Source of the DNA: Flavobacteriales bacterium UBA6049
GTDB lineage: Bacteria > Bacteroidota > Bacteroidia > Flavobacteriales_G > Salibacteraceae
Assembly (NCBI GenBank): GCA_002429085.1
Contig: DIYR01000208.1
Location: 1-43,999 of the forward strand
Direction of reading: 5' to 3'
Length of the DNA: 43,999 nt
Shown: positions 25,127 through 33,175 of the stretch, piece after piece
Layout: the number at the start of each line of letters is the position of its first letter
How positions within the stretch are numbered: position 1 is the first letter of the stretch
The notes under the pieces: generated by a model
Told to the model about the DNA's origin: nothing
The model's database searches: none
The model's input: the letters and a program-made list of their open reading frames with translations, nothing else
Position numbers and translations under genes: made by a program

Positions 25127-25936
25127 ATGAAGAAAACAATCTTAATTACAGGAGCTAGCCTAGGGTTTGGAAGGCTAAATGCAAAAAGATTTCACCAAGA
25201 AGAGTGGAATGTAATTGCTACCATGTTAGATCCTTCAGAAGAAACGGAACTCAACCAATTGAATAATGTATTGGTAACCCGTTTAGATGTTACAGATAAA
25301 GATACCATTGAAAAATCGGTTCAAGAGGGCATCGCACGTTTCGGAAAAATAGATGTGCTCTTAAACAATGCGGGCATAGCAAAACAAGGTCCATTTGAGT
25401 ATGTATCAGATGGTCAGTTAAGAGCATTAATGGAGGTTAATTTTTTCGGAATGATCAATGTTACAAAAGCCCTTTTACCACATTTTCGAAAGAATGAAAG
25501 TGGCATTATCATTAATGTTTCATCTATTACAGGTAGAATGGGGTTCCCGTTTGCCTCGGGTTACGGTAGTACAAAGTTTGCCATCGAAGGACTTACAGAA
25601 TCACTACAATTTGAACTGAATCCTTTTGGTATTAAACTCAAACTGATTGAACCAGGGGCATTCAATACCAACATGGCAACCAATCCAAATCTTTGGGTTG
25701 CTCTGGAAGAAAGTAAAGAATACAAGGCTAAAATGGAACTATCTATTGCAGCAGCTAACAATATGGTTAAAGGAGATCCTGAAGAAGTTGTTGATATGGT
25801 GTACCTAGCTGCTACAGATGGAACAGATAAACTTAGGTATCCCGTAGGCAATGATGCCATTCAAATGCTAGAAGCAAAAAAACAGATGGACGATACAGCT
25901 TTTAAAGAGATGGTTGTTCAAGCAATGAAGTTATAG
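25127..25936 (+). CDS. Short-chain dehydrogenase/reductase (SDR 3)
   Basis: 269 residues. TGASLGFG (8-15), NNAG (80-83), Ser133, Tyr146, Lys150 (YGSTK), EPGAFNT. It arose by tandem duplication with SDR 2; differences cluster in the substrate loop (LEESKEYKAKMELS against VPEGSAYKSGVEKA), so the two may act on different substrates. Confidence 0.93.
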   Translation: MKKTILITGASLGFGRLNAKRFHQEEWNVIATMLDPSEETELNQLNNVLVTRLDVTDKDTIEKSVQEGIARFGKIDVLLNNAGIAKQGPFEYVSDGQLRALMEVNFFGMINVTKALLPHFRKNESGIIINVSSITGRMGFPFASGYGSTKFAIEGLTESLQFELNPFGIKLKLIEPGAFNTNMATNPNLWVALEESKEYKAKMELSIAAANNMVKGDPEEVVDMVYLAATDGTDKLRYPVGNDAIQMLEAKKQMDDTAFKEMVVQAMKL

Positions 25937-26036
25937 AAGTTTAAAGTGCAATTACTTATTTTCATAAACGTTTTCAAACGAAAGCAAGACTGAGATACAG
26001 GAGATTGATCTATAGTATAACGCAAAAAAATAAACC

Positions 26037-26999
26037 ATGAAGATTACAAAGAATAGTTACGATAAAGAGCTACAGGGGTATTACGCTCCACTAAAAGTAT
26101 TTAGTGATATGCTAACGAGAAAGTGGTCTGTAAACCTGATGAATTTCTTCATGGGCTTTATGAAAGGCAAAAACATCGAAGGTTTAAAGTGTGAGCAGCG
26201 CTATATTCCAAGCAAAAGTGGAGGCCCAGATATTCGCATTCGTATTTTTCGTCCAGAAAACGCAGAAGGCCCACTTCCAGCATTGCTCTATAATCACGGA
26301 GGTGGCTACATGCTTGGGGTGCCAGAGTTATCTCTAGGTGAGATGGAGAACTACATTAAGAAACGTCCTTGTGTAGTGGTAGCTCCAGACTATCGTAAAT
26401 CAATAAAACATCCATTTCCAGAAGGATTTAATGATTGTTACGATACACTTTTATGGATGAAAGAAAATGCATCATCACTAAACATACGATCAGATAAGTT
26501 TATGGTTGGCGGACATAGTGCTGGGGGAGGACTTACGGCAGCAGTTAGCCTAAAAGCATGCGATACAGGTGATGTAGATATTGCTTTCCAGATGCCAATT
26601 TATCCTATGATAGATTGCAGACAAAACACAGAGTCGGCCATAGCAATGGACGAGGGAGTGCCTTGTTGGAACACGAAAAGCAATGCCTTTGGTTGGAAAA
26701 TGTACTTGCAAAACGTGCAGGGCGATGTGCCCAAGTATGCTTCAGCCATTTTGAGTGAAAAATTCAATCACTTACCGCCAACCATAACATTTGTTGGAGA
26801 CTTGGAGCCATTTAAAGACGAAACAATCAACTACGTAGAAGAGCTTAGAAAAGAAGGTATTCCTGTTAAATTTGAGGTATTCGAAAAGGCATATCATGGT
26901 TTTGAAACACTCGTACAAGATGCTGCTGTAGCTAAAAAGGCAAATGATTTTCAGTTCAATGCCTTCGCAGAATATTACGATACTTACGTAAAGAATTAA
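26037..26999 (+). CDS. HSL-family (type IV) esterase/lipase
   Basis: 320 residues. Hormone-sensitive-lipase group signatures: HGGGY oxyanion motif (87-91), GHSAGG with nucleophile Ser161, acid in FVGDLEP (Asp255), His287 in AYHGFE. The triad is complete, unlike the 19674/20612 pair. No signal peptide. It hydrolyses short-chain acyl esters in the family. The AraC gene starts 3 bp after its stop, so the two are translationally close and co-transcribed. The upstream 100 bp hold AAACG repeats of no clear meaning. Confidence 0.93.
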   Translation: MKITKNSYDKELQGYYAPLKVFSDMLTRKWSVNLMNFFMGFMKGKNIEGLKCEQRYIPSKSGGPDIRIRIFRPENAEGPLPALLYNHGGGYMLGVPELSLGEMENYIKKRPCVVVAPDYRKSIKHPFPEGFNDCYDTLLWMKENASSLNIRSDKFMVGGHSAGGGLTAAVSLKACDTGDVDIAFQMPIYPMIDCRQNTESAIAMDEGVPCWNTKSNAFGWKMYLQNVQGDVPKYASAILSEKFNHLPPTITFVGDLEPFKDETINYVEELRKEGIPVKFEVFEKAYHGFETLVQDAAVAKKANDFQFNAFAEYYDTYVKN

Positions 27000-27002
27000 T
27001 GT

Positions 27003-27935
27003 ATGACACGGTCTAAAACTTTTAAGAAAGACAGGAGAGTTGTAAAGTCTATAAGTCAGCTGCACGAAGTGCTAGGGTATCCAGAAAAGCCTGTTCATCC
27101 GCTTATTACCTTAATAGACTTTAACAAAGTGCAAGTTCTTGAAAGTGTAAACGACAGACCAACTGTACTCGGCTTTTACTGTATTTCTTTGAAAAAGTTA
27201 GATGATGCTGCATTTCAGTATGGCCGTAAAGAGTACGATTTTACAGAAGCTTCGCTGTTGTGCATGGCACCAGAGCAAGTCACCATTATTTCTAATGTAG
27301 AAGGGCAAGCATATCCAGATGGGTGGGGCTTGTATTTCCATCCCGATTTGATAAGAAAAACCTTCCTCAACGATAAAATAAAGGAATACACCTTTTTCTC
27401 ATACGACTTAGACGAATCTTTACACCTATCAGATAAAGAAAAGCAAACGCTATATAGCGTAGTAAGAACCATAGAAGAAGAGTTTAGCCTCAACTTAGAT
27501 TCGCATAGTCATGATTTGATTGTATCTAACCTAGAGGTGCTTTTGAACTATTGTAAACGGTTTTACAGTAGGCAGTTTATCACCAGAAGCCATGTGAATA
27601 AAGGAATTGTAAAGCGATTTAAAAACATTCTGGTAGATTATTACAATTCAGATGAGTTGATTGAGAACGGAATGCCATCAGTAAAATACTGTGCTAAAAA
27701 GCTCAACCTTTCTCCTAATTATTTAGGCGATCTCCTCAAGCAAGAAACCGGAATCAACGCAATAGATCATATCCATTCCTATGTAATTGATCTAGCCAAA
27801 AACAGGTTGGTAAGCTCTGATGATTCGGTGGCAGAAATTGCATACGATTTGGGTTTTGGTTACCCTCAAAGTTTCAGCAAGCTTTTTAAGAAAAAAGTAC
27901 ATGTAAGTCCAAAGGACTATAGAAGTAGCAATTAG
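27003..27935 (+). CDS. AraC-family transcriptional regulator (paralogue 3)
   Basis: 310 residues, slightly longer than paralogues 1 and 2 with a basic N-terminus (MTRSKTFKKDRRVVKS). It keeps the order SISQLHEVLGYPEKPVHPLI, FYSRQFITRSHVN and the C-terminal AraC helices (AKKLNLSPNYLGDLLKQETG; IAYDLGFGYPQSFSKLFKKKVHVSPKDYR). Coupled to the esterase gene upstream. Probably regulates this operon or the DoxX-Ohr genes that follow. Confidence 0.93.
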   Translation: MTRSKTFKKDRRVVKSISQLHEVLGYPEKPVHPLITLIDFNKVQVLESVNDRPTVLGFYCISLKKLDDAAFQYGRKEYDFTEASLLCMAPEQVTIISNVEGQAYPDGWGLYFHPDLIRKTFLNDKIKEYTFFSYDLDESLHLSDKEKQTLYSVVRTIEEEFSLNLDSHSHDLIVSNLEVLLNYCKRFYSRQFITRSHVNKGIVKRFKNILVDYYNSDELIENGMPSVKYCAKKLNLSPNYLGDLLKQETGINAIDHIHSYVIDLAKNRLVSSDDSVAEIAYDLGFGYPQSFSKLFKKKVHVSPKDYRSSN

Positions 27936-27975
27936 AAAAAACACGAGTTTGATATGGTGCTTTCAAAACAATACA

Positions 27976-27997
27976 TATATTTGAATCGCGAACGATT
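27976..27997 (+). promoter_or_regulatory. Promoter and operator candidate for doxX-ohr
   Basis: TATATTTG (27976-27983) matches the Bacteroidota -7 element TAnnTTTG perfectly. The inverted repeat AATCG-CGAA-CGATT (27984-27997) sits directly behind it over the expected transcription start, the position for a repressor such as OhrR. Confidence 0.55.
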
Positions 27998-28009
27998 AAA
28001 ACGGAAACG

Positions 28010-28444
28010 ATGAAAAAAGAGAGAGCACTTCAAAAAGGGTTCAGAATTTTACTAGGGAGTTTGATGACGCTAGCTGGAGTAGGGCATCTCACATTTCAAC
28101 GTCAAGAGTTTCAGGCTCAAGTTCCACGTTGGTTGCCATCTACTGAAACCTTTATGGATGTTGTAGTACTGGCATCAGGCGTAGTCGAAATAGCTCTTGG
28201 ACTTGCTATGCTTTTTGCAGGTAAATACAAAGCACAAGCAGGTTTAGCCTTGGCAATATTTTATGTACTCATTTTTCCAGGAAACATTTCGCAGTACACC
28301 AATGAGATTAGTGCTTTTGGCCTAGACACCGATTTGAAAAGATTGATTCGCCTATTCTTTCAACCGGTATTAATGCTATGGGCAATATGGTCTACAGGAG
28401 GATTAGAAGAGTTGAAGATCATTAGAAGAAAAGCAATTAGATAA
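28010..28444 (+). CDS. DoxX-like membrane protein (copy 2)
   Basis: 144 residues with four hydrophobic helices. The N-terminal RILLGSLMTLAGVGHLTFQRQEFQAQVPRWLP is the DoxX-like signature (helix, G-H, then an amphipathic QVPxWLP), as in copy 1 (SAIGHIASPEVYTELMPDFLP). Inner membrane; role unknown, redox-linked by context. In operon with ohr, 26 bp apart. Confidence 0.88.
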   Translation: MKKERALQKGFRILLGSLMTLAGVGHLTFQRQEFQAQVPRWLPSTETFMDVVVLASGVVEIALGLAMLFAGKYKAQAGLALAIFYVLIFPGNISQYTNEISAFGLDTDLKRLIRLFFQPVLMLWAIWSTGGLEELKIIRRKAIR

Positions 28445-28470
28445 CAAACAATAACTAAATAATCAGAAAC

Positions 28471-28893
28471 ATGAAAGCAATGTATACAGCGGTAGCTACC
28501 GCAACAGGAGGAAGAAACGGACACGTTGAATCAGACAACGGAGTATTGAATCTTGATGTAAGAATGCCAAAGGCATTAGGAGGATCAAATGATGATTACA
28601 CAAATCCAGAGCAATTATTTGCAGGTGGATATGCCGCTTGTTTTGATAGTGCGCTTAGTTTAATCATTGGACAAGCCAAGGTTAAAACAGGTATGACTGC
28701 AGTAACAGCATCTGTTTCAATTGGTCAAGTAGACAATGGTGGATATGGTTTAGCAGTTACTCTTTCTGTAAACATCCCAGGAGTAGAATTAGAAGTGGCT
28801 CAAGATTTAGTAGAGAAGGCACACCAAGTTTGCCCTTATTCTAATGCTACAAGAAATAATGTACAGGTAGACCTTAAGGTTACAGTAGACTAA
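28471..28893 (+). CDS. ohr: Organic hydroperoxide resistance protein Ohr
   Basis: 140 residues, full length. Ohr subfamily of OsmC: TGGRNGHVESDNG with Arg15, TNPEQLFAGGYAACF with Glu47 and peroxidatic Cys57, HQVCPYSNATRNN with resolving Cys121. It reduces fatty-acid and other organic hydroperoxides, in the family with lipoylated proteins as electron donor. Followed by a terminator and an OhrR-type regulator. Confidence 0.96.
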   Translation: MKAMYTAVATATGGRNGHVESDNGVLNLDVRMPKALGGSNDDYTNPEQLFAGGYAACFDSALSLIIGQAKVKTGMTAVTASVSIGQVDNGGYGLAVTLSVNIPGVELEVAQDLVEKAHQVCPYSNATRNNVQVDLKVTVD

Positions 28894-28918
28894 TAATCTC
28901 ATGTTGTGTGATTAGTAT

Positions 28919-28955
28919 GGCTGCATAGGTGGGGATCCGTTTATGCAGCCTTTTT
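28919..28955 (+). terminator. Terminator after ohr
   Basis: GGCTGCATA (28919-28927) and TATGCAGCC (28942-28950), perfect 9-bp stem, 14-base loop, then five T. Confidence 0.85.
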
Positions 28956-29072
28956 AATTGATGGTAGCAATACCATTTAATCTATGGGTTTTGAAAGCGC
29001 GTCTTTCTATTTTAGCCCATTCTATTCAAACGAAGTGCTTTGTACTTCTGGAATTACTTAAAAGAGTTGAGT

Positions 29073-29525
29073 ATGGATAATAAAGCAACACAATTATTTC
29101 TGTCTAATCAATTATGTTTTCCCTTGTATGCTGCTTCACGCCTTACAACCAAACTCTACACTCCGTATTTAGATGAGCTAGGAATTACCTATCCACAGTA
29201 TTTGGTAATGCTTACACTTTGGCAGCATGAGCACCTTACGGTAAAAGAAATTGGCGAAAAATTATTCCTAGAGTCAAATACGTTAACTCCATTGTTGAAG
29301 CGATTAGAGCAAAAAGAACTAATCAAACGAACTCGTTCTAAAACAGATGAACGAACAGTAGAAATTTCATTAACAACTCAAGGGGAAGAGTTGAAGGATG
29401 AAGCAAAACATATTCCTGAGAAAATTGCTGAATCGTTTGGAGAAATAGCCATTGATAAAGAAGGATTGGATAAACTCAGAACAACTTTGTTCGGATTATT
29501 AGATACACTCAATAGTAAAGGTTAA
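29073..29525 (+). CDS. ohrR: OhrR-type MarR regulator (organic peroxide sensor)
   Basis: 150 residues from the ATG at 29073; an upstream in-frame TTG (29040) is unlikely. The winged helix-turn-helix shows LTVKEIGEKLFLESNTLTPLLKRLEQKELIKRTRS, DERTVEISLT. The N-terminal LSNQLCFPLYAASR carries Cys15, the reactive cysteine position of B. subtilis OhrR. In the family, peroxide oxidation of this Cys releases the repressor from the ohr operator. It lies downstream of ohr with its own transcript. No second conserved C-terminal Cys is seen, so it is a 1-Cys type. Confidence 0.93.
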   Translation: MDNKATQLFLSNQLCFPLYAASRLTTKLYTPYLDELGITYPQYLVMLTLWQHEHLTVKEIGEKLFLESNTLTPLLKRLEQKELIKRTRSKTDERTVEISLTTQGEELKDEAKHIPEKIAESFGEIAIDKEGLDKLRTTLFGLLDTLNSKG

Positions 29526-29628
29526 GTCTTCATTATGTGCGATGTAGGATGCTAAGTGCTAAGAGTTTTAGCGTTATATTGTTATTTTATTTAACATTGC
29601 GGTAATATTGAAATAACAATTCTGAAAT

Positions 29629-29868
29629 ATGGCTAAGAAATCGAAATTGAAGAAAGAGCTAAAAAAAGCAAAGAGCAAGTTGAAATTAGCTAAGAAAGCC
29701 ATGAAGGCAGCTAAGAAAGCAGCAGCTAAAGTTGTAGCTAAAAAGAAGAAGGCAAAAAAGAAAGATGTGAAGCGTGTAATGAAGGTGGTAAAAGCCAACA
29801 AGCAGGCAACACTAAAAGCCAATAAAAAAGTAAATGCTGCTAAGAAAGCATTGAAAAAGGTGGCATAG
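29629..29868 (+). CDS. Lysine/alanine-rich H1-like protein
   Basis: 79 residues, 34 of them Lys (43%) and most of the rest Ala, Val or Leu; no aromatic residue and only one Glu and one Asp. Repeated AKKA and KKAKKK patterns resemble the tail of eukaryotic H1 and bacterial H1-like proteins that coat DNA. Expected to bind nucleic acid non-specifically and form helices on contact. A real gene rather than chance low complexity: its own start after a 100-bp leader, its own terminator. Could alternatively bind RNA or polyanions. Confidence 0.8.
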   Translation: MAKKSKLKKELKKAKSKLKLAKKAMKAAKKAAAKVVAKKKKAKKKDVKRVMKVVKANKQATLKANKKVNAAKKALKKVA

Positions 29869-29896
29869 CCAGAGAATAGAATCTCAGTTGAATGTT

Positions 29897-29927
29897 AAAA
29901 AGCAGCTACTTAGTAGCTGCTTTTTTT
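29897..29927. terminator. Bidirectional terminator between convergent genes
   Basis: AAAAAGCAGCTA (29897-29908) and TAGCTGCTTTTT (29914-29925) with a 5-base loop, T-run on both strands. Serves the H1-like gene and the convergent EEP gene. Confidence 0.9.
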
Positions 29928-29935
29928 GTTGAGTT

Positions 29936-31675
29936 TTACTCGTGTACTATCGTACTATGGTAAGATTTACCACCTACAGATATGTTCAGCACATACACCC
30001 CAGCAGGGATGTTTTTTAAACTTAAAGCTTTTTCTCCAGCAATAGAATTCAGGATTACGCTTCCAGTTAAATCTTGTAACTGAATATGGTCTATATCACC
30101 TTCTACGTCAACAAAAACAACATCTCCAGCTGGGTTTGGGTAAATAGTTGGTTTCAAGTTAATGTGGTTACCTTGCTCAATACCAACAGGTTCATCAAGA
30201 ATAGAATAATCAACCACCACTGGTAAATGATCAGATATACCCCATGTATTGGCACTGTCTAAGTTATAGTTAGCCAGGTAATCGCTAGGCAATACTTCTG
30301 TTTGAAGTACAAAGGCCTTTTCTTTTTGAAGAATAGCATCACTGTAGAACTGATAATCTAATCGCCCGTTTGGAAATGTGGTACCAGAAAAACTTCTCCA
30401 CGTGTAAGCCATGTTTTGGTTGATGTGCAAAGGAGCGGCATCAGCCAATTCAGTGCTATCCCAATCTAATAAACCGCCTAGTCCATAGGTGTTAACGTCT
30501 TGAATATCTCCTGATAAAATAGTTTTACGTTGCTGATTGAACCCTACCAAGTTCATATCTCCCATAAACATGATTGGCGTATTCTTTGGAACTTCAATGC
30601 GACCTCCAGCTACTTTTGCATCTAATATAAATGCGGCAAAATCATCCGCTTGGTTTTGTCTGTTCTGATTTTGAGTACAGCAAGACAAGTGACCATTCAA
30701 GAGAAGTAAATCTCTGCCATATGATTCTGGTAGGTCTACCATCATAGCATGTGCTCTTTCAAGCACCCAATCGTTGGTTTGTGGCCATCGTGTACAGGTA
30801 ATTTTAGAGTAATCGATAGAAACGTGCCATCCTTCTTGTGTGCCAGTAGGAACCCAATTATCCATATACGATTTTACTTCTTGAGGCGAAATATCATCTG
30901 CTTCTTGAAAGCAATAAATATCAGCTTGCAGTGCCTTTACAATTTGTTCCATGTGTGTGATACCAGGTAACTCCCATCCATTATTAAACAACACATTGTA
31001 AGATACTGCTCTAATAAATGTTGGGTCTTCTTTCTCCAATGGAATTGGAGTTATAGCTGCTACTGTATCTGATGAGAAAGTATACTGGAAAATATCTCCA
31101 ACATTTGGCATTGCATCACCAGCTTCATCATCACGGATCAATATTCTAATAGTGTCATGTGTAAACAAGGGCGAAACACTATCAGGCATAATATTTCTAG
31201 GAATAGCAATTTCAAAAGTATTGGATGTTACCGTAGGAGCTTGACGCAACTTAATGGCTTCAAACCCCACTCGAACGTTTCCACTTGGCTGATTAAACCA
31301 CGCGTAGTGTTGATTGAAATTAATAGCTAATTCGGTTCCATATTCAGCTTGTTGTACATAACCAGTAGTAGGGTCGTTATCTGCATCAATACACAACCAA
31401 ATGCCATGAGGAACCAAATCATCTGCCAGCGCAATTTCTGTACTCAGAGTAAATTTGATATACAAGTTATGTTGATCATTAGTAACTTGAAAGTCAAGTA
31501 AATCTAATCCGTTTGGATTGTCTGCTCCATCCGTAAAAGTTTCCATTGATTGATTCCAATCTGTGAAATCTTCGTCAATGGTAATTCCAGTTAACTGGCT
31601 AAAACCAACTTGGTTTACCACGAAAACTAGCGTGAATAAAAGAGAGGATTTAAAAATCGATTTCAAGTTTTTCAT
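29936..31675 (-). CDS. T9SS-exported endonuclease/exonuclease/phosphatase-family enzyme
   Basis: 579 residues from the ATG at 31675 (an open TTG adds three). Signal peptide, then a beta-sandwich domain (about 25-190: LLDFQVTNDQHNLYIKFTLS, WLCIDADNDPTTGY) like CBM9/DOMON-type modules. The EEP domain (about 205-490) has VRAVSYNVLF, CFQEADD, LLLNGHLSC, FMGDMNL and WGISDHLPVVVDY, the metal and catalytic motifs of DNase I-like phosphodiesterases. The C-terminal ~75 residues are a type A T9SS sorting domain (TIYPNPAGDVVFVDV ... GVYVLNISV). A secreted nuclease or phosphodiesterase, perhaps for nucleotide or phosphate scavenging. Confidence 0.93.
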   Translation of the reverse strand: MKNLKSIFKSSLLFTLVFVVNQVGFSQLTGITIDEDFTDWNQSMETFTDGADNPNGLDLLDFQVTNDQHNLYIKFTLSTEIALADDLVPHGIWLCIDADNDPTTGYVQQAEYGTELAINFNQHYAWFNQPSGNVRVGFEAIKLRQAPTVTSNTFEIAIPRNIMPDSVSPLFTHDTIRILIRDDEAGDAMPNVGDIFQYTFSSDTVAAITPIPLEKEDPTFIRAVSYNVLFNNGWELPGITHMEQIVKALQADIYCFQEADDISPQEVKSYMDNWVPTGTQEGWHVSIDYSKITCTRWPQTNDWVLERAHAMMVDLPESYGRDLLLLNGHLSCCTQNQNRQNQADDFAAFILDAKVAGGRIEVPKNTPIMFMGDMNLVGFNQQRKTILSGDIQDVNTYGLGGLLDWDSTELADAAPLHINQNMAYTWRSFSGTTFPNGRLDYQFYSDAILQKEKAFVLQTEVLPSDYLANYNLDSANTWGISDHLPVVVDYSILDEPVGIEQGNHINLKPTIYPNPAGDVVFVDVEGDIDHIQLQDLTGSVILNSIAGEKALSLKNIPAGVYVLNISVGGKSYHSTIVHE

Positions 31676-31907
31676 AGAGGCCAATTATACGAGCAATTAC
31701 GTTAGGCTCAACAGATTTTTTTGAATTTGACCATATGATAACCTGTAACGATTTGAACAAGATTTTCAGGTTTTGAATAATGAATGAATTCATATAACTA
31801 CTCTGAGGAAGGTGATTTCCTATGGTAGTACAATACCATAGAAAAGGGCTTTGATGTAGAATAGTATGTGAAATGTCGTTCTGTTATAAATAGGTTGTAG
31901 CCACATT

Positions 31908-31945
31908 ACTTCAAGTGCCAAGCAAAGCTTGGTGTATCGAGAAGT
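31908..31945. repeat. Intergenic inverted-repeat element
   Basis: CCAAGC-AAA-GCTTGG lies inside imperfect outer arms ACTTC...GAAGT, followed by TTCTCGATG and CTACTTGAATTGACAG to about 32020. The string type (CTTCAAGTGCCAAGC / GGTGTATCGAGAAG) looks like dispersed intergenic palindromes I recall from Bacteroidota genomes. It occupies the middle of the ~500-bp gap between 31675 and 32172, which has no gene. Confidence 0.5.
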
Positions 31946-32072
31946 AGAAAGGGCGCAGTATCTCCTTTATTCTCGATGCAGACCAACAAGTTGATCTACT
32001 TGAATTGACAGGAGGGGTATATACTACTCAAAGGAGATAATAAAACCTACACTATCCTACAACACTGCCATC

Positions 32073-32101
32073 AAAAAAGGGGATTACATTGTGTAATCCC
32101 C
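32073..32101 (-). terminator. Terminator of the AraC-serine hydrolase-FGE operon
   Basis: GGGGATTACA (32079-32088) and TGTAATCCCC (32092-32101), perfect 10-bp stem, 3-base loop. On the minus strand it is followed by six T (32078-32073). Confidence 0.92.
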
Positions 32102-32171
32102 TCTAATATTCTGCAAACAACAGGTTTTGTCTACTAATCTGTAGGCCTTAATAATTAGCTTAACTAGACGT

Positions 32172-33083
32172 TCATTTCTTACTAAACGCTAAGATTGGTC
32201 TAAACCCAATTTGACAAGAAGCACCTTCGTAGTTCATCGTACTTACGTTGCGAACATCAAAGCCAGTTGATTTCCAACTGCCACCACAAGCTACTCCTTC
32301 GGTTACTAATTCGGCTACATTTCCATTCATATTATATAGCCCAAAATTAGTAGCAGGATATGCATTTACGGGAGCAGTTACATCTGCACTGTTGTTTAAT
32401 CTACCTGCTACACCTATATGAGTGTATGGGTCGGTTACTTCATAGTTATCCGTATTATCATTGTAAAATATGTTTTCGTCACCAACATATTTGTAATTAC
32501 ACAACAACTGACCTCTTGAGTTTCTTAGGTAAGGACCACCCCAACTGTAAACAGCCTTATCGAAACCAGAACTAGAAGCGTATATCCATTCGTTTCTACT
32601 AGGTAAACGAACTTCAACTGAATAAGCTGAAGATGAATTTTCTTCGTTAAGTTGAGCAGTGAGCCATTTGCAATAAGCCTCAGCACCTTCTCTCGTGATA
32701 TTTACAACAGGATAGTTTTTATATGCCTCGTGGCTATGATAGTACTTCGTGAAAGGAGCCATATGCTTGTTCTTGAAAGCAGATGTCCAATTAGCCGTAT
32801 CTATTTGCGCCAGTTGGTAAGTCTTTAAATCTCCTTGCTCTATCAAAGAATGTAGAAAAGCGGTGTAATCAGCATTACTTACCTCGTATTTACTGATGAA
32901 AAAGGTACCTACTTGCACCTTTTCTTCTTCAATCTGCGTATCGCCACCAGCAATAAACGCAAATTGTTTTTTTACAGATTTGGGAAGTTTAAATGTATCA
33001 GCAGATTTCTTAAAGCCAAAGAAGGTGGTTGAAGCAACAAGCACAAAAATTGCTGCCAATGTGTGAAATGTGTTTTTGCCCAT
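32172..33083 (-). CDS. Formylglycine-generating-enzyme (SUMF1)-like exported protein
   Basis: 303 residues from the ATG at 33083, which gives a signal anchor (KNTFHTLAAIFVLVASTTFF). A longer GTG-started frame to 33173 would bury it. FGE-sulfatase domain: VGTFFISKYEVSNADYTAFL, YPVVNITREGAEAYCKWL, VRLPSRNEWIYAS, NFGLYNMNGNVAELVTE, GGSWKS, GFRPI at the end. In Bacteroidota this fold is also used by GldK/GldJ gliding-motility proteins, without known oxidase activity. The copper-binding cysteine pair of true FGE is not obvious, so a structural role is as likely. Last gene of the operon. Confidence 0.9.
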   Translation of the reverse strand: MGKNTFHTLAAIFVLVASTTFFGFKKSADTFKLPKSVKKQFAFIAGGDTQIEEEKVQVGTFFISKYEVSNADYTAFLHSLIEQGDLKTYQLAQIDTANWTSAFKNKHMAPFTKYYHSHEAYKNYPVVNITREGAEAYCKWLTAQLNEENSSSAYSVEVRLPSRNEWIYASSSGFDKAVYSWGGPYLRNSRGQLLCNYKYVGDENIFYNDNTDNYEVTDPYTHIGVAGRLNNSADVTAPVNAYPATNFGLYNMNGNVAELVTEGVACGGSWKSTGFDVRNVSTMNYEGASCQIGFRPILAFSKK

Positions 33084-33175
33084 GATGTTGATTTTTTTGG
33101 TTGTTAGACTTGGTGATTTTTGTCTCAGTGGAGTATGGTATAACGGAAATGATTTGATAATATTCTCAAGCACGT

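Noticed and set aside
29574..29822. Phe/Leu/Ala-rich minus-strand frame opposite the lysine-rich gene
   Set aside because: Antisense of AAG/AAA/GCT codons automatically yields CTT/TTT/AGC; it looks like a membrane protein only by composition.
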